A DNA stretch of 64,000 bases. Origin: Gynuella sp050296195. Lineage in GTDB: Bacteria; Pseudomonadota; Gammaproteobacteria; Pseudomonadales; Natronospirillaceae. A program made the translations under genes and the position numbers. The stretch lies in the NCBI RefSeq assembly GCF_050296195.1, contig NZ_JBNKRB010000008.1. One strand, written 5' to 3'. The notes under the pieces were generated by a model. The model saw only the letters and a list, made by a program, of their open reading frames with translations. It ran no database searches and was not told the origin of the DNA. Below, piece after piece: positions 1 through 13,800 of the stretch (position 1 is the first letter of the stretch; each line of letters begins with the position of its first letter).

Positions 1-2
1 AA

Positions 3-83
3 ATGTGCTGCGGCAGAACGCCGATGGAAACATTGCTTGATGGTAAACAGATTTGGCAGGAAAAGAATCTGACCCAAATCTAA
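3..83 (+). CDS. IS481-family transposase, C-terminal end only (cut by window edge)
   Basis: Only the last 26 codons are present; the reading frame enters from the left edge and ends at TAA 81-83. The visible peptide contains RTPMETLLDG and ends QEKNLTQI, which resembles the C-terminus of IS481-family DDE transposases. The stop codon overlaps an arm of an inverted repeat that is repeated at 113-124, as expected for the end of an insertion sequence. The family call rests on a short peptide and on the terminal-repeat context, so it is moderately supported. Whether the rest of the element is intact cannot be seen. Confidence 0.6.
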   Translation: MCCGRTPMETLLDGKQIWQEKNLTQI

Positions 84-124
84 TCTGACAGTGGCATCTT
101 AAAAAACCGGTAACTGTCAGATTA
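81..124. repeat. Inverted repeat, probable right end of the IS481-type element
   Basis: TAATCTGACAGT (81-92) is the exact reverse complement of ACTGTCAGATTA (113-124), with a 20-base spacer. The left arm contains the transposase stop codon. The right arm is probably the terminal inverted repeat, which would put the element boundary near 124, about 25 bases before the next gene. The left end of the element lies outside the window. Confidence 0.6.
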
Positions 125-149
125 GGTCGCGACTACTACAGGTGAAGTG

Positions 150-713
150 ATGGCCAAACCAGAGATTTATGTGAGTACCGATATTGAAGCAGACGGTCCC
201 ATTCCTGGCCCACACTCCATGCTGAGTTTTGCGTCCGCTGCATATACCGCTGACAAGAACTTAGTTAGCACTTTCGCTGCCAACCTAGAAACACTCCAAG
301 GAGCAGAAGCTCACCCTGATACAAAAGCTTGGTGGGATAAAAACCCAGAGGCCTGGAAGACATGTCGACAAAATTGCCAACACCCAGAACAAGCAATGCT
401 GAACTACGTAGTGTGGTTAAAGCAACTACCAGGTAAACCCGTCTTTGTGGGCTACCCAGCTGCTTACGATTTCATGTTTGTGTATTGGTACCTAAAGAAG
501 TTTGCAGGAGAAAGTCCTTTCTCTCATTCCGCACTGGACATTAAATCTTATGCGATGGCCGTTCTAAAAACTGAGTTTCGGGAAACGGCTAAACGCAAAA
601 TGCCCAAACATTGGTTTGATGATTTGCCCCATACTCATGTCGCACTCGATGACGCGATTGAGCAAGGGGCTTTGTTTTGCAATATCTTAAAAGAAAACCG
701 CAATTCAGAGTGA
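150..713 (+). CDS. DEDDh-type 3'-5' exonuclease domain protein
   Basis: A 187-residue protein of the RNase T/DNA polymerase III epsilon exonuclease fold, expected to hydrolyse DNA or RNA from the 3' end with two metal ions. The DxE motif is seen in the N-terminal STDIEADGP, a central Asp in AAYDFMFV, and the final motif in HVALDDAIEQG (H, then D five residues on), so all DEDDh residues appear present. ATG 150 is preferred over GTG 147 because AGGTGA at 140-145 is then about 4 bases upstream. The gene is convergent with the immunity-like gene, with one base between the stop codons. It starts just beyond an IS end, so its promoter may lie in or next to that element. The cellular substrate is unknown. 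Confidence 0.8.
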   Translation: MAKPEIYVSTDIEADGPIPGPHSMLSFASAAYTADKNLVSTFAANLETLQGAEAHPDTKAWWDKNPEAWKTCRQNCQHPEQAMLNYVVWLKQLPGKPVFVGYPAAYDFMFVYWYLKKFAGESPFSHSALDIKSYAMAVLKTEFRETAKRKMPKHWFDDLPHTHVALDDAIEQGALFCNILKENRNSE

Positions 714-714
714 G

Positions 715-1074
715 TTATAAGTTAGATAAGGAGATCATGTCTCCTATTTCATTTCCATCCTGATCCTGCTCGATCAAATCGAATTGATAGTTAGCGTTTT
801 CTTCACTATCCAATGAATCAATAATCTGATTAATTATGATCATCACATCCTCAGATGAACCGCTATAAGTGCCACTCAACAAGACTGAAGTCATTCCGTT
901 TTCTGCTGTATCATCTTCCCTAAACCAAAATTCGAAAACACTATCTTCTACATTTATTTCCTCAAGATGCCTATATTCATATGAGTCCTTTGGAAAAAAG
1001 TCTTTTATACGATTATTTAAATTTTCCAGGTCAACACCAAAAAAAGAGCCATGGATTTCTATTTCACTATTCAT
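715..1074 (-). CDS. Probable immunity protein for the giant toxin's C-terminal domain
   Basis: A 119-residue acidic protein, rich in Asp and Glu, without a signal peptide or membrane segment and without a domain I recognise. The immunity role is inferred from position: its ATG (1072-1074) directly follows the TAG (1075-1077) of the giant YD-RTX gene with no base between, the usual toxin/immunity order. Tight coupling suggests translation by ribosome re-initiation. Small, acidic cytoplasmic proteins of this size are typical of immunity proteins in polymorphic-toxin systems. Base composition is AT-rich like the adjoining toxin tip, consistent with joint exchange of the two. No direct sequence evidence shows which toxin activity it blocks. 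Confidence 0.65.
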   Translation of the reverse strand: MNSEIEIHGSFFGVDLENLNNRIKDFFPKDSYEYRHLEEINVEDSVFEFWFREDDTAENGMTSVLLSGTYSGSSEDVMIIINQIIDSLDSEENANYQFDLIEQDQDGNEIGDMISLSNL

Positions 1075-1800
1075 CTACTTAACCACCCAATTAGGCATAA
1101 GATCAAAATTACCGCCCCTTATCATTACCGAGATTGCTTCAACATTTAAATGCTGATATTGCTCAGTTAGGTTTTTCCGTGCTGTATTCATGGATTTGAA
1201 GTACTTGGTTTTAGAACTAATAGAGCCTTCTAATACTGAGTTTTTAAATGTCTTTGCAACAGCATTATATTGCGAGGGATTTTCATTTATTTTCTGAGCA
1301 AGCTGATAAATTTCTTTATCGGACATATCTTTTAAATTAAATGCAGTTTTATCCGCCGTCCTAACTTTGCTTCCATATCCATTTTTAACAAGATTATAAA
1401 ACTCGGCATCATCAACAAATACTGCCAAATCTACATCATTTGCATTTGGCGTCCTCAGAGAAGAACCCTGGATGCGTACATCCTTTGTCGGAATACCTGC
1501 CACATCTAGCTCATTTAGAAGTGAAGATTTAAAGCTGCTGAAATCGGCAGCATCTTTAAACTTGTATGGATAGCCTCTTTTTTGAACGACATTAACGTAA
1601 TTATCCATCTGCTGAATTAAGTCTTGCGATTCCAATCTTTTGGCATCTCGACTTCCAACATAAACAAAATCTTCTATTGTCTTATCATCGAGTCCTAGAG
1701 AACGGCCTTTAGAAACAATATTTTCTAGATCGGTATTGGAGTACGTTATGCTGAATTTTTTGGAAGACTCAATTCTATTAACTACATTTCCCTTTACGCC
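1075..1800 (-). other. Toxin tip of the giant protein: polymerase-beta-type nucleotidyltransferase-like domain
   Basis: The last roughly 240 residues follow a helical pretoxin region. The core has RIQGSSLRTPNANDVDLAVF: a GS motif followed by a D-x-D pair (codons 1435-1437 and 1429-1431). This is the signature of the polymerase-beta nucleotidyltransferase superfamily, to which several toxin domains belong. A further acidic strand, NFDLMPNW, lies at the extreme C-terminus and could provide the third metal ligand. The segment is visibly more AT-rich than the YD region upstream, as is the adjoining immunity gene. The target (tRNA, protein or nucleotide) cannot be read from sequence. Confidence 0.65.
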
Positions 1801-4800
1801 TTCGACTGAACTGTTTGGAACAATCCTAACCCCACCACCATTCATCCCCAAAGTACCAGGCGAAAACTCTAATCGATAATTCTTCGCAATATCCCTTACT
1901 GAGCTTCCCGCCTTTCGCGCCAGACTAATACTTGCTTTCGAAGTCGCCAACGGTGTCACGGTACTCACCACTGGCGCTGCATAATAAGCAGCCTCTGCAT
2001 AGTTACCCGCCACAGCCGCCTCGATCGCCTTACGTGAGCTGTCATAACTGGCGGATAATATATCTCCAGTTACGCCTACCGGATCATCCAGTAAGTTTAA
2101 GCCTCCCTCTAAGGTAGAAGCGACCAGTTGTCCCGGCTCATCCTTTATGGCCGTCATCAACGCATGAAAGTTGTTAGCACCCCAGAATCCGCCACTTTGC
2201 ACGGCTTTCCACACTGGATTATCAGTGCTCTGGTCAATCTGGCGTGCCATTTCAAGACCATAAGCATCTGCCTCACGGAATATTCGGTTGAGTTCCTTAT
2301 AAGGGTCTACAGGTGTATTTGCCCGTATAAAATCGTTCTGCAGGCTTTGATAATCAACCGCCGACATGTTCAAGTTCAAGCCTTCAGCTTGCTCTTTGAA
2401 GTTCGCAAACTCATTGGCAACAAATCTTTGCCGCATTTCATCCTTAGATAGATTTAATCCTTTCATATCCAGATAGTTATTGTCTACATTCTGCAAGAAG
2501 TCTTGAGTCGCATTAGTGAGCAACATCTGATACATCTCAGCATACTGATCATCCGTTACTGCCTCCTGTGAGCGGAGATAATTCAGATGCGTCTCGACCT
2601 CTTTGAGACTCAGGTGTGATAGCTCGGTATAAGTATCGTAATTTTCACCGTCCAATGTCGGAATCATGGCATCACCGCGACGGAGGGTAATGTCATATTG
2701 ATCCCGTAATTGAGACAGGTATTTCTGTGCTTCCTCCGCATGCTGATCGATATCACTGCTAATACTGGCATCAGCCGCCGCCTCATCACCCACCGTCAAT
2801 CCGGTCATCTCGCCGTCTGCCGCTAACTGTACCCCGGCAAAGCGATACCATGAATCTTGTGTCTGCAACGGTTGATCAGCCGAAGTCGCGTTGTTCTTTG
2901 GTTGAAACTCTAGCAACGAGCTGTCATTAACGTCCATTTTACCGGAGACCGCTGGGCGCTCACCCGGCAATGGCTGCTCCAATAAGGAAGACTCAGGAAT
3001 GGGAGCAGTATTTGAAGGCTGGGGAACGGTGGCATTGGCCTTACGCTCAGCCCGCAGACGCTTCGCCCGCTCCATCGCATCCTGCCCCCAGGTGTCTGTT
3101 TTCAGCACCTGCTTAATTTTTCCACCTGCGTATTCCCCGATCTCTGTCGCAACGCTGTTCTCGAAGTAACTGTAGGCGGCTTCTTTATCGATGCTCGATA
3201 ACGCCACCGCCCCGGCGGTTTCCAGTGCCGATCGTTTGATCACATCGGTGTAGCGGGTACCCTGGACGTTATCCCCTACCACGGCATTAAAGGTCTGACC
3301 AATGGCATTCACCCAGTCTGCGCCTGTCAACTGACCATCATGACTGATCGCTGTTTCTGCCAGGCTTAACCAGGGACTGATGTAGTTCGCATGACTATTA
3401 ATCCAGTTAGTCGCCTCGCTGACCTGTTTGAGTGTGTTATTGGCCTGACTGGCACTGTCTCCAAGAGCAGTACCTGTCAGGGAAGCCATTTGCAGGGCCA
3501 GACCACTCCAGTTGTTTATATGGCCGTTTTTGTCCGTATAAGCCGAACGGTTGACGTAGATTTTTGTCGCCTGGATAGCCACTTTGGCAAAGGTCTGCGC
3601 TGCGCCACTCAGAAAGCCGGCACCGGCTGTAGCGGCCGCGAATGCGCCGCTTTGGGCACCGTTGACTGCCTGTTCTCCAACTTGAGACCAGTCAAATCCA
3701 TCCTGAATGTCAGCGGCAATAAGGATGCCCTGCTGGACGATGTTCATTCCAGCATAGATCGCTGCACCAACCGCCGCCGAAGCGATCACGGCAGCCGCAA
3801 CGGCAACCGTTGTCATAACCACGCCACTGGTGGCAGCCAGTGCGGCTCCCATGATGATCATAGATGCACCGGCCGTCATGGCGGCGGCCACAACGGCCAC
3901 CACGACCATGACGACAATCGCGAAGAAATTTTTACACCGTCTGCTCTTCGCTTTCTGCCGCACATTTGGCATGGTCGAACCGATGATCTCACTTTCGTTG
4001 TAGATCTTGTGCGTGTCAGCATCAAGCTTGCCACTTTCAACACTGTTCGGCACCGTGATGGTCTGACCGGCTTTGAGGGTATCGGTACCACTCAAACCGT
4101 TCGCCTCTGCCAGAATAAACCACAAATTGGCATTCCCCAGCAGATTGGCTGCCACCTGACGCAGGGTTTCGCCGCCTGTGGCGGTAAAGCTGCTCAGGGC
4201 ACTGGTTGGAAAGTCTTCACTGATATTTACGACAGAGCGGTAATCACCCGTTCCGAGATTGGTAACCTGGTTGCCTTTGTCATCCGTACCTTTATCACCA
4301 ACGGCATCGCCATTGGCATAAAAGTAAGTGCGATTGTGGGTCTTCAGGTTTTTATCCGCCGGATCAATGTTTCGGTGCACGATCTGGCCATCGTTGTTGT
4401 AGCGGAAATCGCCGATTTCAGTATTGCCGTTGGTGTCTTTAGACTTGCTAAACCGAGTCATATGAGCATTGCTGTCGTACTCGAAACTCGTGGTCGTGGT
4501 TTTGGTTCTGGCTTTCTTGGTATTGTCGCCATCCAGTGTTTCTTTGAGCTTCAAACCACTGGCACTGAAAGTGGTATCGTCCCAGATATGACTGACACGT
4601 TTGCTCTCTGTGCGGGAATACCGGGGATCCTCGGCAGTAAATACCTTGGTCTCATAGTTCTGCATATCAACGTGCGTGATTTGCCCAGCCAGATCATACT
4701 CATTGGTAGTGACACTCCTGGTATCTGTATGGCGAGTACCCTTCATCAGCATGAAATGGTGCTTGCCATCGCTTGATTCATCCTTAGACCATACCAATTC

Positions 4801-7800
4801 GGTATACTCTTCCTGCGTGGCATTATTTTCTATCTCCTCGGTTCTGACAACACGAGTACCTTCACTGTTAAAAACTGTGTTCTGCCGTTGTTTTTCCTCA
4901 TCACCCGCAAACACCTGATAACTGACATTATTACCCTGGGCATCGTAACCCCAGGTAGCATGCCAGGTCTGGCCATCTTTCTGCCATTCAGAACGAATGA
5001 CCTGACCGTTAGCGTTGTAACTATAACGATATATGTTAGAGCCATCGTCATAGCTTTTGCGCAGGCCATTACTGTAGTAGGTGTAGTACTGGTGCTTGCC
5101 ACTGAGGTGGTCGTAAACCTGACTCAGGCGACCGTTGCTCCAGCCGTATTCGAGATAGGTGCTCTGCGTGCCTTTTTCACTTTCCGAGACGTAGTCTTTC
5201 CAACCCTGCACGCTATGCAACTGACCATCAGCGGTAAAGCCGTAGCGCATGGCAACATTCGCATAATCGTCATGCCAGAAAACCAGCTCACCCATAGCGT
5301 TATATTCAAAACGTATATCCGCTTCGTTGGTGCTGTAGTTACCATTGCGAGTACGGATTTCGCGGATACGACGGTCCATATCATCATACTGATATTGGGT
5401 TTTGACACCGGTGCCAATATCATCGATTTCAGTCAAACGGCCTCGGCTATCATAACTGCGACGAATGTCTTTGGTACCCATGGTACCAATGTGTTCCAGG
5501 CTGATCGCCGGAGCCCACTCGCGAATCAGACGACCAAAGTCATCATAACTGTAATGAGTGGTACGACCATCAGCATCAGTCTCCTGCATCAGCCGCCCAA
5601 AGGCTCCATAGACTTTACTCGTTACATGATCGTTAGCATCACGAGTGCTGATCAGGTTGCCAAATGCATCGTAGTGCATGTTATCCACCACAGCCCGACC
5701 ATTGTGATGATCAATACGCGTAACCACCCGGGACAGGCTGTCATAGAACTCAATGACGTCATGATTGGCAAAGCGACTGCGGATACGGTTACCGCGACTA
5801 TCCAGCAGGTATTCAGTGGCTATGTCGCCAGTGCTTTGCTTGATCAACCGGCCAGCATTGTCGTACCAGCTACGAATAACCTGAGTTGTATTACTGGTCT
5901 CGATTTGTTGTGTACGCTGACCAAAAACGTCATAGCCGAAGCTAAAATGATCGTCAGTGCCAGCAACATATTGAGCACTTAAGTGACCATAAGAGTTATA
6001 GACATTTTCGACACCATTACCAAGGGCATCGAGCTTGGCCGTTTCACGGCCCAGTTGGTCGAAGCGACTGATCTCTTCACGCAATACACCACCACTGGCA
6101 GCACGATGACGGGTAGCGAGTAGTTGCCCGACGGCATTGTAATCAAAGCTCACATAACTACCGTCGGCATTGGTTTCGCGGATAACGTGGCCGTTATAAT
6201 CATAAGTCTTGGTATTGACCGAACGCTCTCCATCTGCGGATGTTATACCCCAATGGCTGATTTCACGGTTCAATGCATCATATTGACTGTACTGCGTATG
6301 TGATTCGCCTTTACCACTGAGCTGGCTCTCTTCTGTGCCCCATTCGGTGGTTTCCAGGCGGTTGCCCATGGCATCGAGTTTGTAGGTCGTCCAGATACCA
6401 CTGTCATTGTAAGTGGCCACCACATTACCTAATGCGTCATAAGCGCTCTTACGGAAGTAGCCGGTATCTTTGCCGGAGACTTGTGACTGTCCAGAATAAC
6501 TGGTGTCATCAAGCACCAGATTAACATTCAGCGTCTGAGCCGCCAGTTTGACCTGACCGGTATAGAGTCCGACGGCTATCTGCAGGTTATTACCATTGGG
6601 ATAGATGCGACCATTGATTTCATGGTTGTCCAGACTCAGGGAGTAGCGATCAAGCCAGCTGGTGGTTTCATCGGCACTGTTGAAACGTACCCAGTCAACC
6701 AGAACTTCTGTCCCGTTCTGAGTGTGATAGCTAAGTTTGAGATCATAGGCGCCATCAAGGGTCAGATCCGCGAGATCGACACTATAATGGCCATCTGCGT
6801 CCGGCGTCAGTGTCTGGTTATTGTCAAAATTCAGGCTGGTACTCGCAGATTTCCACGACAGAGTCAGACCATTGCTGTCCATTGCAGCAATTTGATCGGC
6901 ATCCAGGGTTAATTCAACCTGAGCGGTACGGTGATCGGCCAACATCACAGGATCACCATTGGTATCTGTTACAGGATTACCGTCAGCATCCTTCTGCGGT
7001 ATTTCCACCAAAGTAGTGGTTACATCCAGAGAGTGAGTACTGCCAACCTGTTCACCACTATAGAGCTGATAATACTGGTTCTGATTCGCCAGCTCACTTA
7101 GAGTCAGATAGTTTCCTTGCTGAACATTGTCAATACGCTTCCCATCAAGGATCAGCGCATAACCCGGATTGCTTATGGAACCAGTACCTGCGAGCGCTAA
7201 AGCAATACTGTTATTATGATAATCCTGACTGGCAATACCGTCGAAATCATTGCTCGTCAGGGTATGGTTAAAGCTGGCTAGCACAGCCTCGTCGCCATCG
7301 ATATTGGCACGAACGCTAACCTGATAATCGCCGGCCACCAACCCCTCTACGGTGACCGGGAACGCAGTACCCGCAGCAATTTCGCCAGCCGACAACACTT
7401 GGGCCATGACCACCGGGGTTTCAGTACTATCCGACGGCAGCTGTTGCTCCCATACGACCGCGATACTGTCAAAATTAATCAGGGTATTGGGCAGTACCGG
7501 AGCCATACTGACATTGAAAGTACCGCTGCTGGTATCAGATGCATAACTGACACTGTAATCAGTTGCGGTGCTGTAGTGTGCTTCGCTGGCCCCCATCGTC
7601 AGTGTTTCGCCAGTATAATTCTTACCGGCTGAAGTCCACTGCACCTGGTATTTGGCACTGGCACTCAATCCCCTTGGCAGCTCAGCGCGATAACGGCCAT
7701 TACTCTGCTGTACCAGACGGTACTTATTCCCACCGAGTTGAATCAGCGGATTGCTGACCGGACCATTGAAACTGACCTCGGCAGCATAATGATCACCAGA

Positions 7801-10800
7801 AGTAACCATCTCAACCTGCTGATAAGTAGCAGGTACTGAAACGTGGTACTCCTGGCTGACGGTCTTATTACCGCTTCGACCCAATGTAATAATACGGAAA
7901 TATACATCCTCTCCAGGTGCTGCACTCAGTGTTGTCTCACCTGCACTGGTAATACCGCTTTGGCTGGCATTTTCCGTCAGTACCGGCCAATTAATTTCCC
8001 CGGTACTACTAACCGCATCCAAACGTGAATCAGAATAACTCATTACATATGCCCTGGACTCTCCAGACCAATGCACCGTGAGCTGATCTCCCATCACCAC
8101 GGACACACCTGTCGCAACATCCGGATAGTCTGATACTGCACCAGTGTAAATCAATGTCTGATTGCCGAGGGCATCATATTGGAATACCGAACCGGTACCA
8201 TCCGGTGATACGGTACGAATCAGATCACCGGTTGCGTTATAGGCACTCCAGGAAATAAGATTCCGGTTGACTCTGGTCTGACGATTTCCGTTAAGGTCAC
8301 TATTCTGACTCTCCGTCAGGCTGATAACTGCTGCAACTTCATGTTCAATTTTAGCGGTTTGTTTATTACGACCATCGTACCGATATTCAGTCACCAGGTC
8401 GTTATCATCATAAACAACACCACCAAGCACGTCACCACCGTCAATTTTTTCTACTTCAAGGATCTTCTGGTCAAGCGCATCATAGACAATTTTACTGAGC
8501 TGATGCCCGCTGGTAGCACTGATCTGGGCACGCAGGTCAGAGACAGCTTCGGTACGGAAATTATTCGAACTAACACGACCATTGTAACGTTCACGAGCCA
8601 CCACATTACCATTACCATCATAACTGAATTCACTCAAGGTACGCTGTTCATCCACCGCAGCAAACATACGATTGGCAGCATCGAAGTAGAAGTACTCCGT
8701 GACGGCCTGATTGCTGCCCGCAGCCCGGGTTTTAGCAATCTGATTACCATTGGCATCGTATTCATATGTGGTGGTAATCCGTGTGGTTATAGCACCATTG
8801 GCACGAGTCCAGGTCTCGACTTCAGGGGTTGTCTCCTTGAGCATCCGGCTGGCCATATCATATTCACGTGAAATGACATAAGTAACTACACTCTCATCAA
8901 CAAAAGTGAAACCTTTATCCGGAATAGTTCCGCCTTCCAGCCCTGTTACCGCTACGGGAGTGTCATACTGTCGTTGTTCGATAACATTACTCTGGTCATC
9001 GTAGACGGTCTCAGTCAAATAACCTAAGGCATCAACCATGGCAATCTGGCGCTGTTTTACATCATAGTAAAACAGGGTCAGGTTACCGTTTTTATCCCGG
9101 TGACTGGCGGCATTGCCCCAAGCGTCATAGCTGTATGCTTCGTAGATTTCTGCCAGTGACTCAGTCACACTAACATTTGCTGAGATATCGAGATCGTAAT
9201 GCTCTATTTGTGGATAATCGATGCGAGACAGACGACCAGCCTTGTCATAACTCATAAGCACGGCAATACGGTGATCATTGGTTACAACGGGCTGTTTGGT
9301 CACATCATGAGCATCATCACTAAGGAACTCGTTGTAGTGATACTCGGCTACCTTGTCACCAAACAGGTCATACTCCCATGCAGTTAATGCATTACGGCCA
9401 TTCAGTTCGGCGATCTGCTGGCCATTACTGTTGAACCAGCGAGTGGTCTTGAATCCATCTGCATCAATAGTTTGAGTTTCATTACCCAAAGCATCATACA
9501 CATGTTGAACCACCAGGTTTTGCTGTGTACTTACCCAGCTCTCTCCGTCGAAACGAGTGACCTGAACGGAAGGTTTGATCTCGCGGACAATGCGATTGGC
9601 CTGATCAAAAACAAAGTGATAGACATTTCCATTGCCGTCGGTCACTGCAACACGGTTACCGACCGAATCGTAGTTGTATTGTTTACTCTCACCCAGGCTG
9701 TTGAGTTCGCCAGTAACGCGATTGTTTTGATCGTAACTATATGTTGTTTTATTGCCATTTCCATCAATATAGGCAATTTTGTTACCAGCCAGGTCGTATT
9801 CAAAACCTTCAACAATATTAAGTCCATCTGGATCAAAGGTACGGGAAACTTCCCGGTTATTGAGGTCATACTGGTATTCGGTTACTCGCATAACTTCTGT
9901 ATAGCCACTGCCAGCTGGGGCCTTAATACTTTCTCTGACTTTGTTACCAGCAGCATCATAACGGTATTCTGTGATCACGCCATCGACATCGGTAAACTTG
10001 ATCAGACGACCACTGGCATCGTATTCGTAGTAAGTCGCACGTTCCTGTAAATTGGTAATATCACGTTGAACTTCACTGAGCTGGTAACCCTGTGAACTAT
10101 AGCTCCAGGTAGTCACCCGGCCTTCTGCATCCATGGCAGACTGTTTATTGCCATTGGCATCGTAGGTAATTGCAATAACACGGTCCTGGTTGCTTTCCAC
10201 CAGCAGTGCACTGATAACATCGAAGTCATATCGATCCTGTACCGCTATCGTTGAAATATCGATACTTTGTGCAAATTGCCGGGTACCAATGGCATTACCA
10301 AATATATCATTATCAAAACGGGTAACACCGCCTTCGGCATCCAGCACGGCGACCAACTGACCGCCGTCATTATAATAGTAGCGAGCCTGATGGCCTTCTG
10401 CATCGATCACGGCAATACGATTACCACTGGCGTCATAGCGATACTCGGTACGGTTACCAAGTGCATCGATATCCGCGACCTTCTGGTTAAGCAAATCATA
10501 TTCGCTACGGGTTGTACGCTCTTCGGATGTGCCGTACGCCATGGATTTGCTGATGACATTACCGCGACTGTCATAGCCATAACGGGTAACTGCGCCATAA
10601 TCGTCAGTTTCTGTTACAACCCGACCTTCACTGTCATAACTGTAAGCGATGGTTGACCAGACCTCAGGTTCCTGACTCTGTAACTGGCGCTGATAGGCAA
10701 CATTGCCATATTGATCGTATTCGTAACGGATAATACCGCCTGCTGGCTGCCTGGTTTCAATATGCTGACCGGCGGAGTTATAGACGTCTATCGTAATACG

Positions 10801-13800
10801 CGCGGCAGTGCCGTTCAGTTTATTCGCGGCACTGGTTTCCCGCGTGCGGTTACCTATAGCATCGTAGCCATAGGTCGTAGTGGATCCATGCACATCGGTC
10901 ATTTTAACCAGCTGTGACTTGGCGTCGTAATCAAATGTCAGGGTCTCAATACTGACCGCTGAGGCTTTTTCGCCACTATAATCCGGGTCGGTATCGGCTA
11001 ACAAATACTGGCCACTACGGATACGAATCTGATTACCAAAAGCATCGTACTCCATTGTAGTTGTAAAGCCTTCTGCGTCGGTCATCGCAACCTGACGCCC
11101 CAACTCATCATATGTGTAGTGGCGAGTTTGTACGTCACCTTTGAATAGTTTACCAGCCGTCAGCGAGCCATCATCAGCCCCTTGGGAAACAACTGTTAAA
11201 TGATCATAAATATCATACTGGTTAACTGTTTTCAGTCCACCTGCATCCACTTTGACCACAACCCGGTCCAAGCCATCATAGGCGGTATATACAGAAGTGC
11301 CATCGGGATTGATCTGCTCAATAACCCGACCCCGGGCATCATGTTTATATTCTGTTCGCTGGCTATCAGCATCAATGGTGGCAATCACCTGACCACGTCG
11401 ATCATACTCAGACCGGATGATCCGCTCATCATCCAGTCCCTTAGCTTCAATACGGACAATTTCCTGACCAAAGGCGTCATACTGATGTTCAACAATCACA
11501 CCATTATGGTTTTCCGTAATCAACTGACCACGTGCATTGTAGCTGTATTGGATATTCAAACCATTGTTGTTGGTTTCGGTCAATATCCGGCCTAGAGCAT
11601 CAAATGTACGACGAATTTCCAGGCCGGCGTTTTCAATACCCACCTGAGGATGATATTCAGAGATACGGTTACCGAGGTTGTCATAACCATAGCTAATGGT
11701 ATAACCAAGGGCGTTAGTTTCAGAGACCTGATTGCCGGTACTGTCATAGGTATATTCGGTACGGTTGCCAAAAACATCTATTTCAGCAGTGACATTACCA
11801 GAACCATCGTATTCGTAAGTGGTTACATGTGTGTCCGGATTCTGACTATTCGTTAACAACGTAACTGCAGCGTAAAAATCTGCATCACTGTTAATCTCAG
11901 CCATAGACAAAGCATCAGCAAAGCGTATTTTGGTCAATAGTTCGCCGGATGCATTATATTGATAAGCAATGACATATCCGGCCGGGTCAACCTCTGCACT
12001 CAGGCGGCCAGCAGTGTCGTAAATATTATAACTGCTGTGTAGCCACTGAAAACTGGCATTCTCACTGGCCAGATCAAGCAAAGTAGCTTGATATGATCCT
12101 GTCTCAATGACATGCCCAGCCGCGTCATACCAATATTGTGTCATCAAAGTGCTGGAATTGTGATCACTGCTGTCAATCATGCCACTAACATCTGCAGTAG
12201 CAATCAAACGGTCCAAAGCATCATAACGATAGTAAGTAATTTTGTCCTGATTGTTGTCGTAAACCAGTTGCGCAGCGACTTCTGCAAGACTCGGATTAGC
12301 TCCCACAGAAACAGGATTAACACACTGAGCGGTAGCCAGCACATTTCCATTGACATCATACTGATAAGCGGTGACATATCCTTCAGGATCGATCTTAAAT
12401 ACTGGTCGGTTCATCACATCGTAAACAGTCCGAGTGATGGATAACGCGTCGGCTGTGGCAAACTCAGTTTTGGCCAGGGCATTGAAATCCTGCTCAGTCG
12501 TTTTTTGAGTAACAGATTCAAAATCGATACTCCAGTCATTTAAGGTAAATGAGTAGCTAGAATAAAGCTTGATTTTTAATTGCCAGGAACCGCTCACATC
12601 CTGATCGCCGGCATCCACTCCAAAACTGCCCTGTAAGTGATTTTCGCCATTGTTGGATCGATAGGGTTTAAGACTATAGGAGTTTCCATCCGGACCAATC
12701 AGCGAAAGTTCCATGTAATACATATTTGGAAAGTCAATATCCACATTGACAGTCAGTCTTCCTGATGCCCCTGTTGCCTCTACTGCGCCAAGTGCAAAGG
12801 TATAGCCTGCAGATCTGTAGTCATAGCGCCCCTGTCCCAGCCCCTGAACACTAAGTGGATAGTTATGCAGCAACAGCCCTAGCTGAACGATAGACACATC
12901 CAGTACTTTTTCGGCAATTTGATTACCATTACCGTCATAAAAATATTGCGTAACCTGATTGTCAGCCAAGACTTTATAGGTCAACCGGCCATCCTGATCA
13001 TACAGATAACGGGTAACAGTACTTTGCAGATTTTTCAGCGTGGCTTCAAAATCATTATCTGACTGCCAGATATCCAGTGCAATTGTGCCGTGATACAGCA
13101 CATCGGCAATAATGCGTCCTTCATCATCATAGATTTTTTGCATTATCTGACCAGTACTGGTCATGGTATAGGTTTCACGCCCGGCCAGATCATAACGATA
13201 ATACTGGCTCAGGCTCTCGCCCTGAATGCTCTGCACCACGTTACCATGATAATCATAAACATAAGTCGTGCTGATAGCGGTACCATCCGGATCTGTAATT
13301 TCCTGCTCCAGACGGCCAAGGTTGTCGTAGACATAAACAGTCTTCAACTCTGTGGTCATGGTCTGGCCATTGCTGGCCAGTTGTCCTTCTGTGACCAGCA
13401 CCTGATTACCCAGACCATCGTGACTAAAACGCTGAACATGACGGATGCCATCGGGATCCACAAGACGTTGCGCCACCTGACCATTACGGTCAAAGCTGAT
13501 TTCGGTGATTTTGCCACCAGGTTCGGTGATCCGGACCTGCTCGCCAAAGGCGTTATAGGCATATTGAGTGGTCAGTTTAATGCCTTCGCTCTCAGCTATC
13601 TGCGTGCGTTCCAGCAAACGGGCAGCCTTGTCATAACGGTATTCAGTCACCAGACCATTGGCGGCAATGGTTTTAATGCGCTGATCGATCTCATCATAGC
13701 TATGCTGAATTACTGAGCCATCAGCACGGGTTTCCTTAATTAACTGACCGTTTTGATCGTACTCATAATGAGTAACATTGCCATTGCCATCGGTCACCGA

